Shown here: positions 10,935-20,505 of the stretch, one piece after another | Numbering within the stretch: the stretch's first letter is position 1 | How the letters are laid out: each line of letters starts with the position of its first letter | NCBI GenBank assembly: GCA_003508835.1 | Contig: PUFA01000006.1 | Location: forward strand, 7,502,001 to 7,566,000 | DNA from: Eonycteris spelaea | Taxonomy: Eukaryota; Chordata; Mammalia; Chiroptera; Pteropodidae | Direction of reading: 5' to 3' | Length of the DNA: 64,000 nucleotides | The notes under the pieces: model-generated | Told to the model about the DNA's origin: nothing | What the model saw: the letters and a program-made list of their open reading frames with translations, nothing else | Databases searched by the model: none | Made by a program: the position numbers and the translations under genes

Positions 10935-10967
10935 GAATGAATGAATGAATGAATGAATGAATGAATG
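10935..10967 (+). repeat. (GAAT)n microsatellite
   Basis: Eight GAAT units in a row directly after the LTR end. Confidence 0.95.
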
Positions 10968-10969
10968 TC

Positions 10970-11640
10970 TTATAGATTTAAAATAATGGTGCAAACGTTT
11001 GTCATTATTGACAATATTAATATGGTAACACCTCATTTGTTCAACACGATCAGAAACAGGCTTTGCTCAGAAGGAAATTTTTAAGATAATTGAAATTTAC
11101 TTCCTTTGAGGCGCCAAATATTATTTTAACTGTTTTTTATTTTTTTAAGCCATCTGAAAGGTATTGTTCCCATATATCTCTCTTCTCTATATATACAACC
11201 CCAATGCGTGCATGTATGCACTCACGCATAGACACACACTCATGCGCAGACTCGCATGCACATACTCAGAGGATGCTGAGGAGAATTAATTAAACTTGGC
11301 GTGGATACTGTGCTCACCAATGACACACATTGCTGAAGTGAAGTGCTACCCAGGATTGCCCTGGGGCTGTCAGAGGTGGGGGGTTGCAGGGTTTCGCTCT
11401 CATTTCCAGAGTCATTACCCCTCCCTGCCACATCCCATCAAGCTGCCAGCTGTCACAGAGTGACCGTTTCTTGCAACCCTCCCCACCTTGGATGGATTTC
11501 TCGGTTCTGAGCTGTGAAGCCAGATTGCCCATTTGCTCGAGTTATGTGCAATATGGATTCTTGCAACAGCCCTGACTGAGGCACCACTGGAAGTAGATTA
11601 GACCTCAGAGAGGAAGGCTGGGCTCTCATCCTAAAGGAAG
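10970..11640. other. Mostly unassigned; short CA/TG-rich patch near 11205-11270
   Basis: The patch alternates purine and pyrimidine (cgtgcatgtatgcact and similar), a decayed dinucleotide stretch. The rest shows no recognised feature. Confidence 0.4.
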
Positions 11641-11642
11641 GG

Positions 11643-11685
11643 TCATTTATTTATTTGATAAATATTTACCAAGCACCTACTACTT
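11643..11685 (-). mobile_element. L2 LINE 3' terminus, minus strand (left part, split by MIR)
   Basis: 'ttatttgataaatatttacc' followed by 'aagcacctacta' is the reversed L2 3' end. The same element resumes at 11950 with 'ctatgtactgggc', so a MIR interrupts it. Confidence 0.7.
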
Positions 11686-11946
11686 GAGGCAATAGAAGCT
11701 AAGAATGCAAGCTTTAGAGCCAAAGACCTGAGGTAAGTCCTGGCTCTCTTTACTAGTGGTACAACCCTGACCAGGTTACCTCACTTCTCTGAGCCTCAGT
11801 TACCCTCATCTGTATATTGGAACTCATAATAATATCTTCCACATGGAGTGCTGCAAGGAATAAATAAGATATTATGCTTCATGCTCCTAGAACAGTACCT
11901 TTTTATTCTGTAAATTCTCAACAAATGTGCACTCTCGTCATCCTTT
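11686..11946 (+). mobile_element. Full-length MIR SINE, plus strand, inserted in L2
   Basis: Head ('gcaagctttagagccaaaga'), core ('gaccaggttacctcacttct', 'gagcctcagttaccctcatc') and tail ('cctagaacagtacctttt', 'attctcaacaaatgtgc') are all present in order over about 260 bp, the full MIR length. Confidence 0.9.
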
Positions 11947-11949
11947 TTG

Positions 11950-12190
11950 CTATGTACTGGGCTTTTTTTCTGAGAACCAAAGAACAATGATTAATAAACT
12001 GGCATGGCCTCTACTCCCAGGAAAGTAACAGCTAATCAGATACATCAACTGTATTCCGAACACATAGGAATCAGTGCTAATAGGAGAATTCCAGCACGTG
12101 AAGGGGTTAGAAGCCCAAAGGAGGGACTAGATCCCAGACTGGAGAGGCCAGACAAGGCCTCCCAGATGTCCAAGCTGGGACTGAAAAGTT
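11950..12190 (-). mobile_element. L2 LINE 3' end, minus strand (right part)
   Basis: It continues the L2 interrupted at 11685: 'ctatgtactgggc', 'tggcatggcctctactccca', 'acaaggcctcccagatgtcc' and 'aagctgggactgaaaa' lie in the reversed L2 order. Confidence 0.7.
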
Positions 12191-12194
12191 ATTG

Positions 12195-12606
12195 GGTATC
12201 TTGGTTTTCACAGGCTGCCACAACAAATTAGCACATAGTGGGTGGCTTACAACAACAGCAATGTATTCTCTCACAGTTCCAGAGACCACTCCCTCCAAAG
12301 GCTCTAGGAGACAACCCTTTCCTTGCCTTTCCCAGACACTGGTGGCTGTTGGCATCACTCCAATCTCTGCCTCCATCTTCGCATGGCCTTCTCCTCTCCT
12401 CTGGTCTGTACATCTTCTCCTCTTCTGTCTCCTACAAGGACACCTGCCATTGGATTTAGGGTCTTCCTGGGCGATTCTGGATAGTCTCAAGATCATTAAC
12501 TTAATTACATCTGCCAAGACCATTTTCCCAAATAAGATCACAGCCACAGTTCTGGGGGTTAGGATGGGGACATATCTTTTTAGGGGCCACTATTGAACCC
12601 ACTCCA
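12195..12606 (-). mobile_element. MLT1A-like MaLR LTR, minus strand
   Basis: Read in reverse this is a nearly complete MLT1A-like LTR. The signature string on the plus strand is 'gtgggtggcttacaacaaca', then 'attctctcacagttccagag', 'aaggctctaggagacaaccc', 'aagaccattttcccaaataa' and 'gggggttaggatggggacat'. These are solitary LTRs of the ERVL-MaLR group. No internal gag region is seen. Confidence 0.85.
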
Positions 12607-13190
12607 GTGGGAGTCTGCCAGGCAAAGGAGAACAAACTATTCCCCCAAATGGTAAAACCCCCACAGACAATGTGAAGTGCCATGTGAACGGGGATTCGGG
12701 TGAGAGGGGAGCTTGCCTGGCCTTGGCAGAGTCAGCATAGAGACAAGGACCCTGAGGTTCCAGAATCCAGAGAAGACATTTGGTGTTGTCGCCAAAAATC
12801 AGCAGGGAACCTCCCCACCCAGGCTGGTTCTGAGAGGTGAGGTCAGAGAGGACTGCAACGCAGGTGCCCAAGGGACTTTTTTGAACACTGAGTTTGCCAG
12901 TTTTAGGGCAACAGGCTAATTCTAAACTCCTCTCCTTTCCCTGAACCCAAAATGAAATTAGATCTCTGCTCATAGGCCTCCTTGTCACAGAGCCTGAAGT
13001 CTGGCTCATGCCTTGGAAGCCTGGTGGCTCTGACCCCTTCTGTCCGGGCAGCCCTCCAATCCTCCACAGAACAGAGCCCCCCTTCCTCAGCATCCACCAG
13101 GCCTTGGCTCCATGGGCATCATCATCCCAAATGGTTTTATCCAACCACCCTACCAGCTCTTTTTAAAATGAGCACATGCCTGCACTCAGC
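12607..13190. other. Unassigned sequence
   Basis: No gene or repeat was recognised. A 184-codon minus frame crosses the stretch but has no recognisable domain. Confidence 0.4.
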
Positions 13191-13960
13191 ATGTTTATTT
13201 ATAGAGTATATTTCTGCATCACTGCACTAATATTTTACATGCACCATAAAACAATTTAAATTATTCAGATTAAAAATGAGATAAAGATAAAATGTTTTAA
13301 GTTATTTGATTTTATTGTATTTATTAATGGTTCAAAGCATTTTTGCTCTCACTGAAAATTTTAATGAGAGCCACGTGATTGAAAATGTTACATTTTTTAA
13401 AGGCAACGCTCTGTGATACAGTGGTTCAAAGGTCTGGTTCTTAATTCAAATTATTTTGATGCTTGGTTTTAATTGCTGTTATGGCTGGGGGAAAAAAGAT
13501 ATCATGCAAAAATGTGTTGATCCAAATGGGAAAACAACAATGCTGGCTGAGCTTACTAAATCTTTATAGTTATTTTCATTCCCATCCACCAATTATGCAA
13601 AATTTTTTGTTGAAATTCAGCAAGCAAATCTTTATCTTCCCTGATGTCAATCAGGGGTTCTTGCAAACTAATCAAAAGGTGTTACCATTTTATAGTTTTA
13701 CGCAAATATGTTCTGAAACACTTTGAAAGATTTTTTTAAAAACAGGTTCAAATTTTCTGTGTCCAAAGTTTTTAAAGTTTACATACATAGGGGTTGTTAT
13801 AGGTGATAGACACACATCATTTTCTGTCACAGAAATCACAAAACAATGGAAACATTTCCAAATGTTTTATTTTAAAAGTACTCTCTCCATAGCTTCTTTC
13901 AGAAGGAAATTTATATTTTAGTCAATATTTACATACCAAACATATCCTGGAGGGATGAGA

Positions 13961-13962
<2 letters not shown>

Positions 13963-14004
<42 letters not shown>
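13963..14004 (+). repeat. (GT)n microsatellite
   Basis: Twenty-one perfect GT units lying inside the hAT-Charlie element next to an L1 3' fragment. Confidence 0.97.
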
Positions 14005-14006
<2 letters not shown>

Positions 14007-14024
14007 TATTTCAAAATATCTGTT

Positions 14025-14290
14025 GCCTAATTGTAATGTGGTATCCTGGATTGGCCAACCAAAAAAAAAAAAAAAGGAATGTTTTTGGAAAAACTAGTGA
14101 AATTCAAATAGAATCTAGAGTTTTGTTAATAGTGATGCAACCAAGTTAATTTCTCAGTTTTGACAACTGCATCTTGGTTACGTATGAACTGCATTATGGG
14201 AAACTGGGAAGAGTCCGCAGGAACTCCATAGAATCTTTGAAACTTGTCTCCAAATTTAAAATTATTCCAAAATTAAAAATTTTGTTTTGA
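14025..14290 (+). mobile_element. L1 LINE 3' UTR fragment, plus strand
   Basis: 'gtggtatcctggattggcca', a run of A residues, 'gaaaaactagtgaaattcaa', 'gtatgaactgcattatggga' and 'aaaattattccaaaattaaa' follow the 3' end of an old L1M-type element. It interrupts the Charlie transposase between the FADYFSND block and the C-terminal block, so it inserted after the DNA transposon. Confidence 0.8.
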
Positions 14291-15261
14291 AAAATTTTGG
14301 TTGTATAACATACTATATTGACAGCCAGTTGTCATTAGAAAAGTAATCAGCAAATTTTAAAATTTCTATTTTTGTAAAAGAAAAATGCATAACTGTAAGT
14401 TCTCATCTTGTTAAAATACTTTGACAAAGACAACCATCAAACACCTATATCTCATTAGAAAATAATCAAACCTCTATACCCATGTTGCAAAACATTGTAA
14501 GGATTCTGCTATATATCAGAGGTCTTACGTTTATCATATAAACCACATCCATGGCATCTCGCATCATTTTGTGCACTTCTGGCCTCAATTTGTTTGCTTC
14601 AACAGCTCGTCTTTGAGCAAAATTCATGTTTGGAGTGATCTTTGCAACTTTAGCCTCCTTCATGTATTTGCATTTAAAGCATCCACTCTATCAGTGGTTA
14701 TATTCATATCGTTTTTCTATAAAACATTGTTTTTGTTAAATAAGTCATTGGTTATTAAAACTATATCTTCTCTGGTACATCTCATAAAAAAAGTAATTCT
14801 TTGTGTGTTTCATTATTGAAACCCAAATCTAGTACATACTATAAACTGAGTCATGTTAGAAATATCTGTACTTTATCCAATCACAGAGCAAATCTCCCAC
14901 ACTGCATAATTCTTTCTAGAGCTTGTTACTTTACATCTTCGGCAGTACTCTGCATCTTCCAACCACATTCACTGAGAGAGGAATCCATTTTAGTTTGGCC
15001 ATAGATTGTTTTTTGTGGCTTTTTCTTCTATTTTGCCTGAGGAAGGAACAGCAAGTATTTTCTTGATAGCACATGGCTTTTTAACTTTCGCTGGTAAGAA
15101 ATCTCATAGGAGGCATCTAAATATTTGTCACAAAGTATCAGAACGTATGTAAAGAACCAAAAGGAGCATCACATAACTTTAGACATCACTGGTAAAAAAA
15201 AATTACAGGGTTTGTCTTTGTGTTCCTGGTCCTCATTTTTAAGGCTATTATTGTATCATTA

Positions 15262-15625
15262 AGGAGAGGCTAGGTTATGCTGTGGTAAAAAATGTTCCAA
15301 TATCTGTGGCTTAAAACAATACAGATTTACTGTTTGCCACAGGCATAGCACAGGTCAGCTGTGGCTCTGAGACACAGTGTCCTCACTCTGGGACCCAGAC
15401 TGACCGAGAGGCTTCTTTCCCGAATACTTGCAGCCCTTGTGGCAAAAGAATAAGACGGTGTAATGGATTACCCACTGGCTCTAAAAGCTTCTGTCTGGAA
15501 GTGACATCCATCACTTCTGCTCACGTCTCAATGGCCAGAGCAAATCATGTGGCTATACTTAACTCCAGCCAGGCCAGGAAGTCATGTGCCTGAAAAGAAA
15601 ATCACAAACATTTGGTATAGGGAAC
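15262..15625 (-). mobile_element. Ancient LTR (MaLR-like), minus strand
   Basis: 'gctaggttatgctgtggtaa', 'atatctgtggcttaaaacaa', 'ctcactctgggacccagact', 'ctggaagtgacatccatcac' and 'gtcatgtgcctgaaaagaaa' match a common mammalian repeat read in reverse. Its 'gtggcttaaaacaa' hallmark is shared with MLT1-type LTRs. The subfamily is not certain. Confidence 0.6.
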
Positions 15626-15954
15626 CAAGGACATCCACACTTGCCAACTGCAAACACTGCACACTCTCATGAGCAAATTTCTCAAGGTTTATCATTAATG
15701 ACCATGTGTATAAATCCACACAGCAAAGCCTTCTTAAACTTTTCCTCCTTTTTTGTTGTATTTCTGATTGGATCTGATTAAATCATTATTGACCCCAAAC
15801 TTTCTATTTGAAGTAGAAATATCAGTCTTTCCACTTTCTAGCTATTTTCTTGTGCTTGGATTTATTAGATATCCACGATATTTTCACAGAAAAATTTTAG
15901 CTATGTGAACATTTTTGTGAGGGTACTTTACTTAAAATTGAATTATCTCATAAA
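15626..15954. other. Unassigned AT-rich sequence
   Basis: No recognisable gene or repeat. It could be further decayed L1 or DNA-transposon sequence. Confidence 0.35.
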
Positions 15955-16410
15955 CGGCCATATACAAAATGTTCTTAGTGGCACTGCTTATCATATCCAA
16001 AAACTGGAAGCACCAAAAATGTCCATTAACAGGAGAATGAATATATTCATGTGGTGGAATGTTATACGCAGTGAGAATGAATGAACTACAATAATAATAA
16101 AACATGGAAGAGCCTCACAATCGTAACATTGAATGGAAGGAATAATTCAAATATATTGTTTCATTTATACAAAGTTCAAAAACATACAAAACTAATATGC
16201 AGTGCTAAAAATCAGAATAGGTGTCACCAAGGGGTAGGTAGTAACTAGAAGGAGGCACAAAAGTGGCCTCTATACTGATGGCAATTTTATGTGTCTTAAT
16301 ACGGGTCCTGGTTATATGTACTTGCTCACTTCATAAATATCCATTGACCAATATCCTTATTATTTGTGTACTTTTTCTGTATATAAATTGTACTTTGATT
16401 CAAAGTTTAC
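15955..16410 (+). mobile_element. L1 LINE 3' end, plus strand
   Basis: 'tatcatatccaaaaactgga', 'aaaatgtccattaacaggag', 'tattcatgtggtggaatgtt' and 'gtaacattgaatggaaggaa' are the classic C-terminal ORF2 and 3' UTR landmarks of old L1M elements. The copy ends at 'tacttt gattcaaagtttac' without a clear poly(A). Confidence 0.85.
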
Positions 16411-17660
16411 CTAAAAATCGAATTGAATGGCATAATTCACAGCTCCCTTAACTGGCCACGTATAAACTGGACATATATAGCCAGAAGTGACAGATGGGGC
16501 CAGGTCCCACTTTAACCCCCTTGCCTTGTGGAACTCCACTCCTCCCTCGTTGTACCTTGGCCACTACACACCCATGACTGCCTGACATAGGACAAGACAC
16601 CAATGTCAATCGATATATTAACTATTAGTAAGATGAACTTCGCTCTTGTTTTTAAATAAATCAACATAATTCACAGTACTAATGTTTTCTTCACATTTCC
16701 AAAGGATCATCTTGAAAACCCCACTTTGGACGTGGCTGTTCCTTGGTTTTAAGTCCACATCAGGACCATGGACAGGAGCTACAGAGCCAGGCGATGAGAG
16801 GCGTTCAACTCTAAAGAACAGATTCCCCCCTCCCTTCCTCCCATCCTCACTGCCCAATTTTAAATAAGGGGAAAACATGGCTTTCAATAATGCAAAACTA
16901 GAAGTTCTCATTAAACAAAATGCACATGCTAGTAAATCTCTGGTGTCCCATCTGATCGTGAAAGAAATGCTCTGGTGAAGCAAACATCCTGCACACTGAA
17001 GCATATATACACGGATGATCAATTTTAAAGAAATCAGAGTAGCATGAAATGCACTTTGCTCTAATACCACACTAAGCAGAAAAACGGATGGGGGACACTA
17101 TATTTTAGATGATTCCGAAGACACTTTGGAGACTCATAATGCTTTAAAACACACAATTCATAAGAAATTGAGTTAGCATTTGAATCCATGCCTTTCTAGC
17201 TCCAAAGTTCATGGGTTTTTTTTTCTATATTATGTCGTTTTTTTTTAATAATACAACTGTTAAAAGTAGAAAATCCAGAGGATTGCAAAGGAGAAGGGTG
17301 AGGCAATTATACCAATACGTCTAGTCTGATAGGGTTCTTTCTCACTTTGGGTTTCCTCCAAAATAGACCCCGAGACAAGTCTTTCTCATAAAATGTCCTC
17401 CATAACTTTTATTCATTAGTGATTTCTTAAGCACTTTATGAAGATATTTAATGGACAATGCTTTCAATGAAAGTTTAAAAGAAGGTATAGAAATTTATCT
17501 CAGGTGTCTATTTCTCAAGGAGCCCTACATAAAACTAAAAAGCAGAACATTAAAACCTAGTTCAGGGGAATTGTTGTGGTGGTGAGCTAGTTAAATGGCC
17601 TTCTTCCTAAGATAGCGCTTCTAGCATATTCAGAAATTAATGTCAGCGACCCTCTTATCC
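16411..17660. other. Unassigned AT-rich sequence
   Basis: No recognised repeat or gene. A 150-codon minus frame (16618-17070) is open but shows no domain or codon signature I can identify. T-runs occur at 17216-17245. Confidence 0.35.
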
Positions 17661-17670
17661 TCTCCCTCAG

Positions 17671-17731
17671 ATATTGACGATCTGAAACAGAAGCTAGATA
17701 CAGAGTTAGCTCTTTCAAGGCTGACTTCTCG
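17671..17731 (+). other. Candidate internal or terminal exon (speculative)
   Basis: A pyrimidine-rich acceptor ending 'cctctccctcag' precedes a 61-nt segment followed by a moderate donor (g|gtgaga). Only one frame is open. It reads IDDLKQKLDTELALSRLTS, a plausible coiled-coil peptide with a regular Leu/Ile spacing and acidic/basic balance. If the donor is not used, the frame ends at TGA two codons later, which would make it a terminal exon. I do not recognise the protein. Splice-like pairs around short open frames also arise by chance. Confidence 0.2.
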
Positions 17732-17739
17732 GTGAGACC

Positions 17740-18515
17740 CAGGAGGACAGATGCTCAAGCATCTACGGAAGGATACTCATGAGCTGCGGGACCCAGCTGG
17801 ATGGTCTCAAGATTGGCACTCTGTCATGGAAGCTGAGATATCTGGCCTGCCTTCTGTTCCAAAAAGGGTCCAATAATCAATAATGTTGGGTTTCAAAAAA
17901 TAGAACCCCATCAGGCTTCCACAAGCAAGATGAAGATTATTTGTAAGAAAACAGAAGTTTCATGGGATTCGAGGACAGAAAACAAAGTTCACCCAAGTTT
18001 TATGGGAACAGGAGAGCACAGGGACCGGGCCACAAGGCCACTTCTCCCTCACCCCCTTTCTGAGCTCATGTGGCCTCTCTCTTCTCTGCTTCCCTCTGAG
18101 AGTCTCTCTGCTCTCTTCCCCAGCCTTGGTCCTACATAATGATCTCTCAGCTTCCAGCCACCACTGACTGCTCCAAGACCTCTGGGTCCCAATTTCAATT
18201 TCTCAGGAGAAGAATGTGGCCTAACCCATTGGGGAAAAGTCTGCAAGGTGCAGGTCACTAGAAGCCAATAGAGATGCCACTTGGAGTCAGGATGTGGTAA
18301 CCCAGGCCATTCAGCCCAGGGAAGTTGTGGATTATGAGGGTCAGGGGTCAGGTAAGATGTCCTGCTGCCCACACAGAGCCAGGCGCCAGGTGCGCAGGGT
18401 TGGAAATCTCTCACAAAGTCTAGCTTTGGCTCTGGTGAAAGATCCAGAGGAGGGCTTAACAGAGTCCCCAGCAATGACCCCTGAAAAGCAAGTGTGGTTG
18501 AGTAATTAGAGAAAT
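17740..18515. other. Unassigned sequence, pyrimidine-rich around 18045-18140
   Basis: No secure repeat assignment. The CT-rich part followed by 'gaatgtggcctaacccattg' vaguely resembles old LTR sequence but not enough to name. Confidence 0.35.
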
Positions 18516-18517
18516 GT

Positions 18518-19035
18518 CCCCCTTCTAGTCTTCCTCTCTGTACCACTGCAATGTGACCTTGCAACTCCCTGCATCAAGAGGTGGAGTGTGTTTTCTCACT
18601 CCTTGAATCTAGGCTGGCCTTATGACTTACTTTGACCAATAGAAGGTAGCAGAAGTGACAGTGTATACCAGTTTTAAGCTTAAGCTTCAAGAAACTTGCA
18701 TACCTCTCTCCTCCTCTCTTCTCCTCTCCTCTCCCCACTTCTTCCCCCACTTCACCAACTCTCTTAGAATCCTGATGCTGCCATATGAACAAGCCTGCTG
18801 GAGAGATGTGAGAGATATGTGGGAAAAGGCCCCATTGGGTTAACTCTTCTAACCAAGGTCATCCTATACCATCCATTGACCATAGGTGCATAAGTGTGTC
18901 CAGTTAAAACCAGTCAGGCCTGGCCTAGATCAGAAGAATCATCCACTTGACCTATAAACTTGTGAGCAGTAATAAATGTGTGCTGTTTTGCACAAAGCTA
19001 TAGGATTTTGCTTGTAGTAATAGCTAACTGATATA
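18518..19035 (+). mobile_element. MLT1-type MaLR LTR, plus strand
   Basis: It contains 'taggctggccttatgactta', 'ctttgaccaatagaaggtag' and 'cagaagtgacagtgtatacc', a region with 'catatgaacaagcctgctgg', a poly(A)-signal area 'gagcagtaataaatgtgtgc' and the terminal 'tagctaactgatata'. These follow an MLT1-type LTR in forward orientation from near its start to its 3' end. It is a solitary LTR. Confidence 0.85.
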
Positions 19036-19734
19036 GCAAGTGAGGACTTGAGTCCCAAACTCATCCAGGGAAGCGTGATGAGAAAGAAGTTGTCACTTTG
19101 GCTACAGTGGACATCTGCCCCTGACTAGTTATTCCTCTTCCTCTGTTGTCCCAAGCACAGCCAAATTTCAGGAGCCACCAACATTCCCTTAAAAAAGAAC
19201 CCACCAGGCTATACATAAATTATTTGGAACTGACCTTTTGGGAATTACAGGATATAGGTCAAAAGAGACTTGCTCGAATGAAACAGATCTCCTCAGCAGA
19301 AGTAAGATTAGCAAACAAGAGTAGCTAGACGTTGAAACCATGATTAGAGGGAAAGAGAGATAGGTCTCTGTTCGCTCCAGCAGCACAGAAGTCTGAGCTA
19401 CCTAAATGCCAAATCAAATTGGAGTCCAGTAAGCAGAAAGAGGACTGAAGCACCAGCCTGGATTAATCCCGCCTGTAAACTAAAGTCTGATTTCTTAGAG
19501 ATTATTTCTCCTTGCTCTGATTCTCAAGTACTTGAATCTGGGACACTTAAACATTAAATATCAGACTAGAGCTAGGGCTACATGGCTACAGAATTTTGCT
19601 GCTTAAAAATTCATTTGGGGAGGTTTGGTTTGTTTCTTTGTTTTTTTCCTAAGAAGAATATCCGTAGCTTTGATAAGCTTCTCAGAAAGGGTAAGAACTC
19701 CATTGCAAAGGGAACACCGGATGCAACATTGCCT
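19036..19734. other. Unassigned sequence
   Basis: No gene or repeat was recognised. A T-rich patch lies at about 19625-19650. Confidence 0.35.
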
Positions 19735-20250
19735 GTCTATATCGGTATTCCTACAGGTCTGTAACCAGTATACTCTCTCTGTATGTTATTGTACTTATAC
19801 ATTATAATTATTATAAAAAATTGTAACCATATTATAGGATATATGTATTCCTGCAGTTATTTTTCCCTTTCAAAGAATGTCACTCCAGTTGTGACTTATG
19901 GTATCTATTTTTACTATGTCTAACCTAATGTTGTATATTAAGTTATATCTATTGTTACTATGACATATATATTACTGTAGTTGTATAATGCTGTATCTTG
20001 ATGCTGTAACTCTGTTACTTTATTTATTATCTGCCTCAGTGTAGCTAAAAGTTATGATGTATCTATGTAACTGTGGCAGCATGTTACTGCAATTACATTA
20101 ATACATCTATATGTTACTATATCCATGTAACTGATTCTGTTATTGTGTGTAGGGCTCTAATTGTATTACTGTATCTATGTGTGACTGCATTTATGTTATT
20201 GTATCTAGGTGTTACTGCATTTATTACTGAAGTCATGCTTTACTGCAACA
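19735..20250 (+). repeat. Degenerate tandem array of TTACTGTATCTATGT-like units
   Basis: Variants of a roughly 15-25 bp AT-rich unit (ttactgtatctatgt, ttactatatccatgt, ttattgtatctaggt, ttactgcatttatg) recur about every 20-30 bases over 500 bp. Spacing is irregular, so this looks like an old minisatellite that has decayed rather than a current satellite. Confidence 0.6.
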
Positions 20251-20284
20251 AAATATAACTGTGAATTTGCATTTAGTTCAATAA

Positions 20285-20505
20285 TAAAATACTAATAGTT
20301 ACCATTTGTTAAGCACCTTTTACATGTCAGGCCCTCTTCTGCTGTGTGCTCTCCATACAATTACTTTACTAAATCGTACAACAGCCCTGCAACATATGCA
20401 TTATTATTCCCATTTTAAGGATGAGGAAGCTGAGGTACACAGAGATTAAGTTACTTGTCCATGGTCACACAACCAGTATGTGGCAGTGGAAGGCAGGAGA
20501 AGGAC
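20285..20505 (-). mobile_element. MIR SINE, minus strand
   Basis: A clear reversed MIR: 'accatttgttaagcaccttt', 'tacatgtcaggccctcttct', 'ttattattcccattttaagg', 'atgaggaagctgaggtacac', 'gttacttgtccatggtcaca'. Nearly full length. Confidence 0.92.

Larger units (their letters stand above)
13350..15110 (-). pseudogene. hAT (Charlie-type) transposase remnant
   Basis: Reading the minus strand from 15110 down, a block 'SYEISYQRKLKSHV' (about 15070-15108) is followed by a block with 'TAEDVK', 'ALERIMQ' and 'FALxLDK' (about 14830-14960), matching the start of the catalytic domain of ZBED5/Charlie proteins. At about 14470-14650 'KITPNMN', 'KLRPEVHKMMRDAMDVV' and 'INVRPL' match the region around the hAT insertion domain. 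Then come a degraded copy of the EVRWLSRG-VL-RVFE block (about 14400-14450) and 'FADYFSNDNWLS' (about 14320-14365). After the L1 insertion, 'LIDIREDKDLLAEFQQK' and 'FPFGSTHFC' plus 'AITAIKTKHQNNLN' followed by 'EPDL' (about 13420-13660) match the C-terminal hATC dimerisation region. Stops and frameshifts separate every block, so no protein is made. The family match is from memory of conserved blocks. Confidence 0.75.
13200..15170 (-). mobile_element. Decayed hAT-Charlie DNA transposon, minus strand
   Basis: An AT-rich island of about 2 kb whose minus strand retains, in the correct N-to-C order but in shifting frames, blocks of a hAT transposase of the Charlie/ZBED5-like type (described in the separate pseudogene entry). 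A (GT)n array and an L1 3' end sit inside it and add about 330 bp. Terminal inverted repeats and the 8-bp target duplication were not located, so the outer limits are approximate. This is a cut-and-paste element fossil typical of placental genomes. Confidence 0.75.

Noticed and set aside
11690..11740. Splice-donor-like gtaagt at about 11732
   Set aside because: It lies inside a MIR copy, where this string is a consensus variant.
13415..13435. 'cagtggttcaaag' taken as a possible hAT terminal repeat
   Set aside because: It falls inside the degraded C-terminal coding block (EPDL region), so the resemblance to a CAGTGGTTC terminus is a coincidence.
14466..14663. 65-codon minus frame considered as a cellular gene exon
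   Set aside because: It matches the hAT transposase region and is flanked by other transposase blocks in order, so it is part of the Charlie fossil.
16618..17070. 150-codon minus-strand frame in AT-rich DNA
   Set aside because: It is unusually long for AT-rich sequence, but I recognise no domain and see no supporting splice or poly(A) signals. Worth only a routine protein search.
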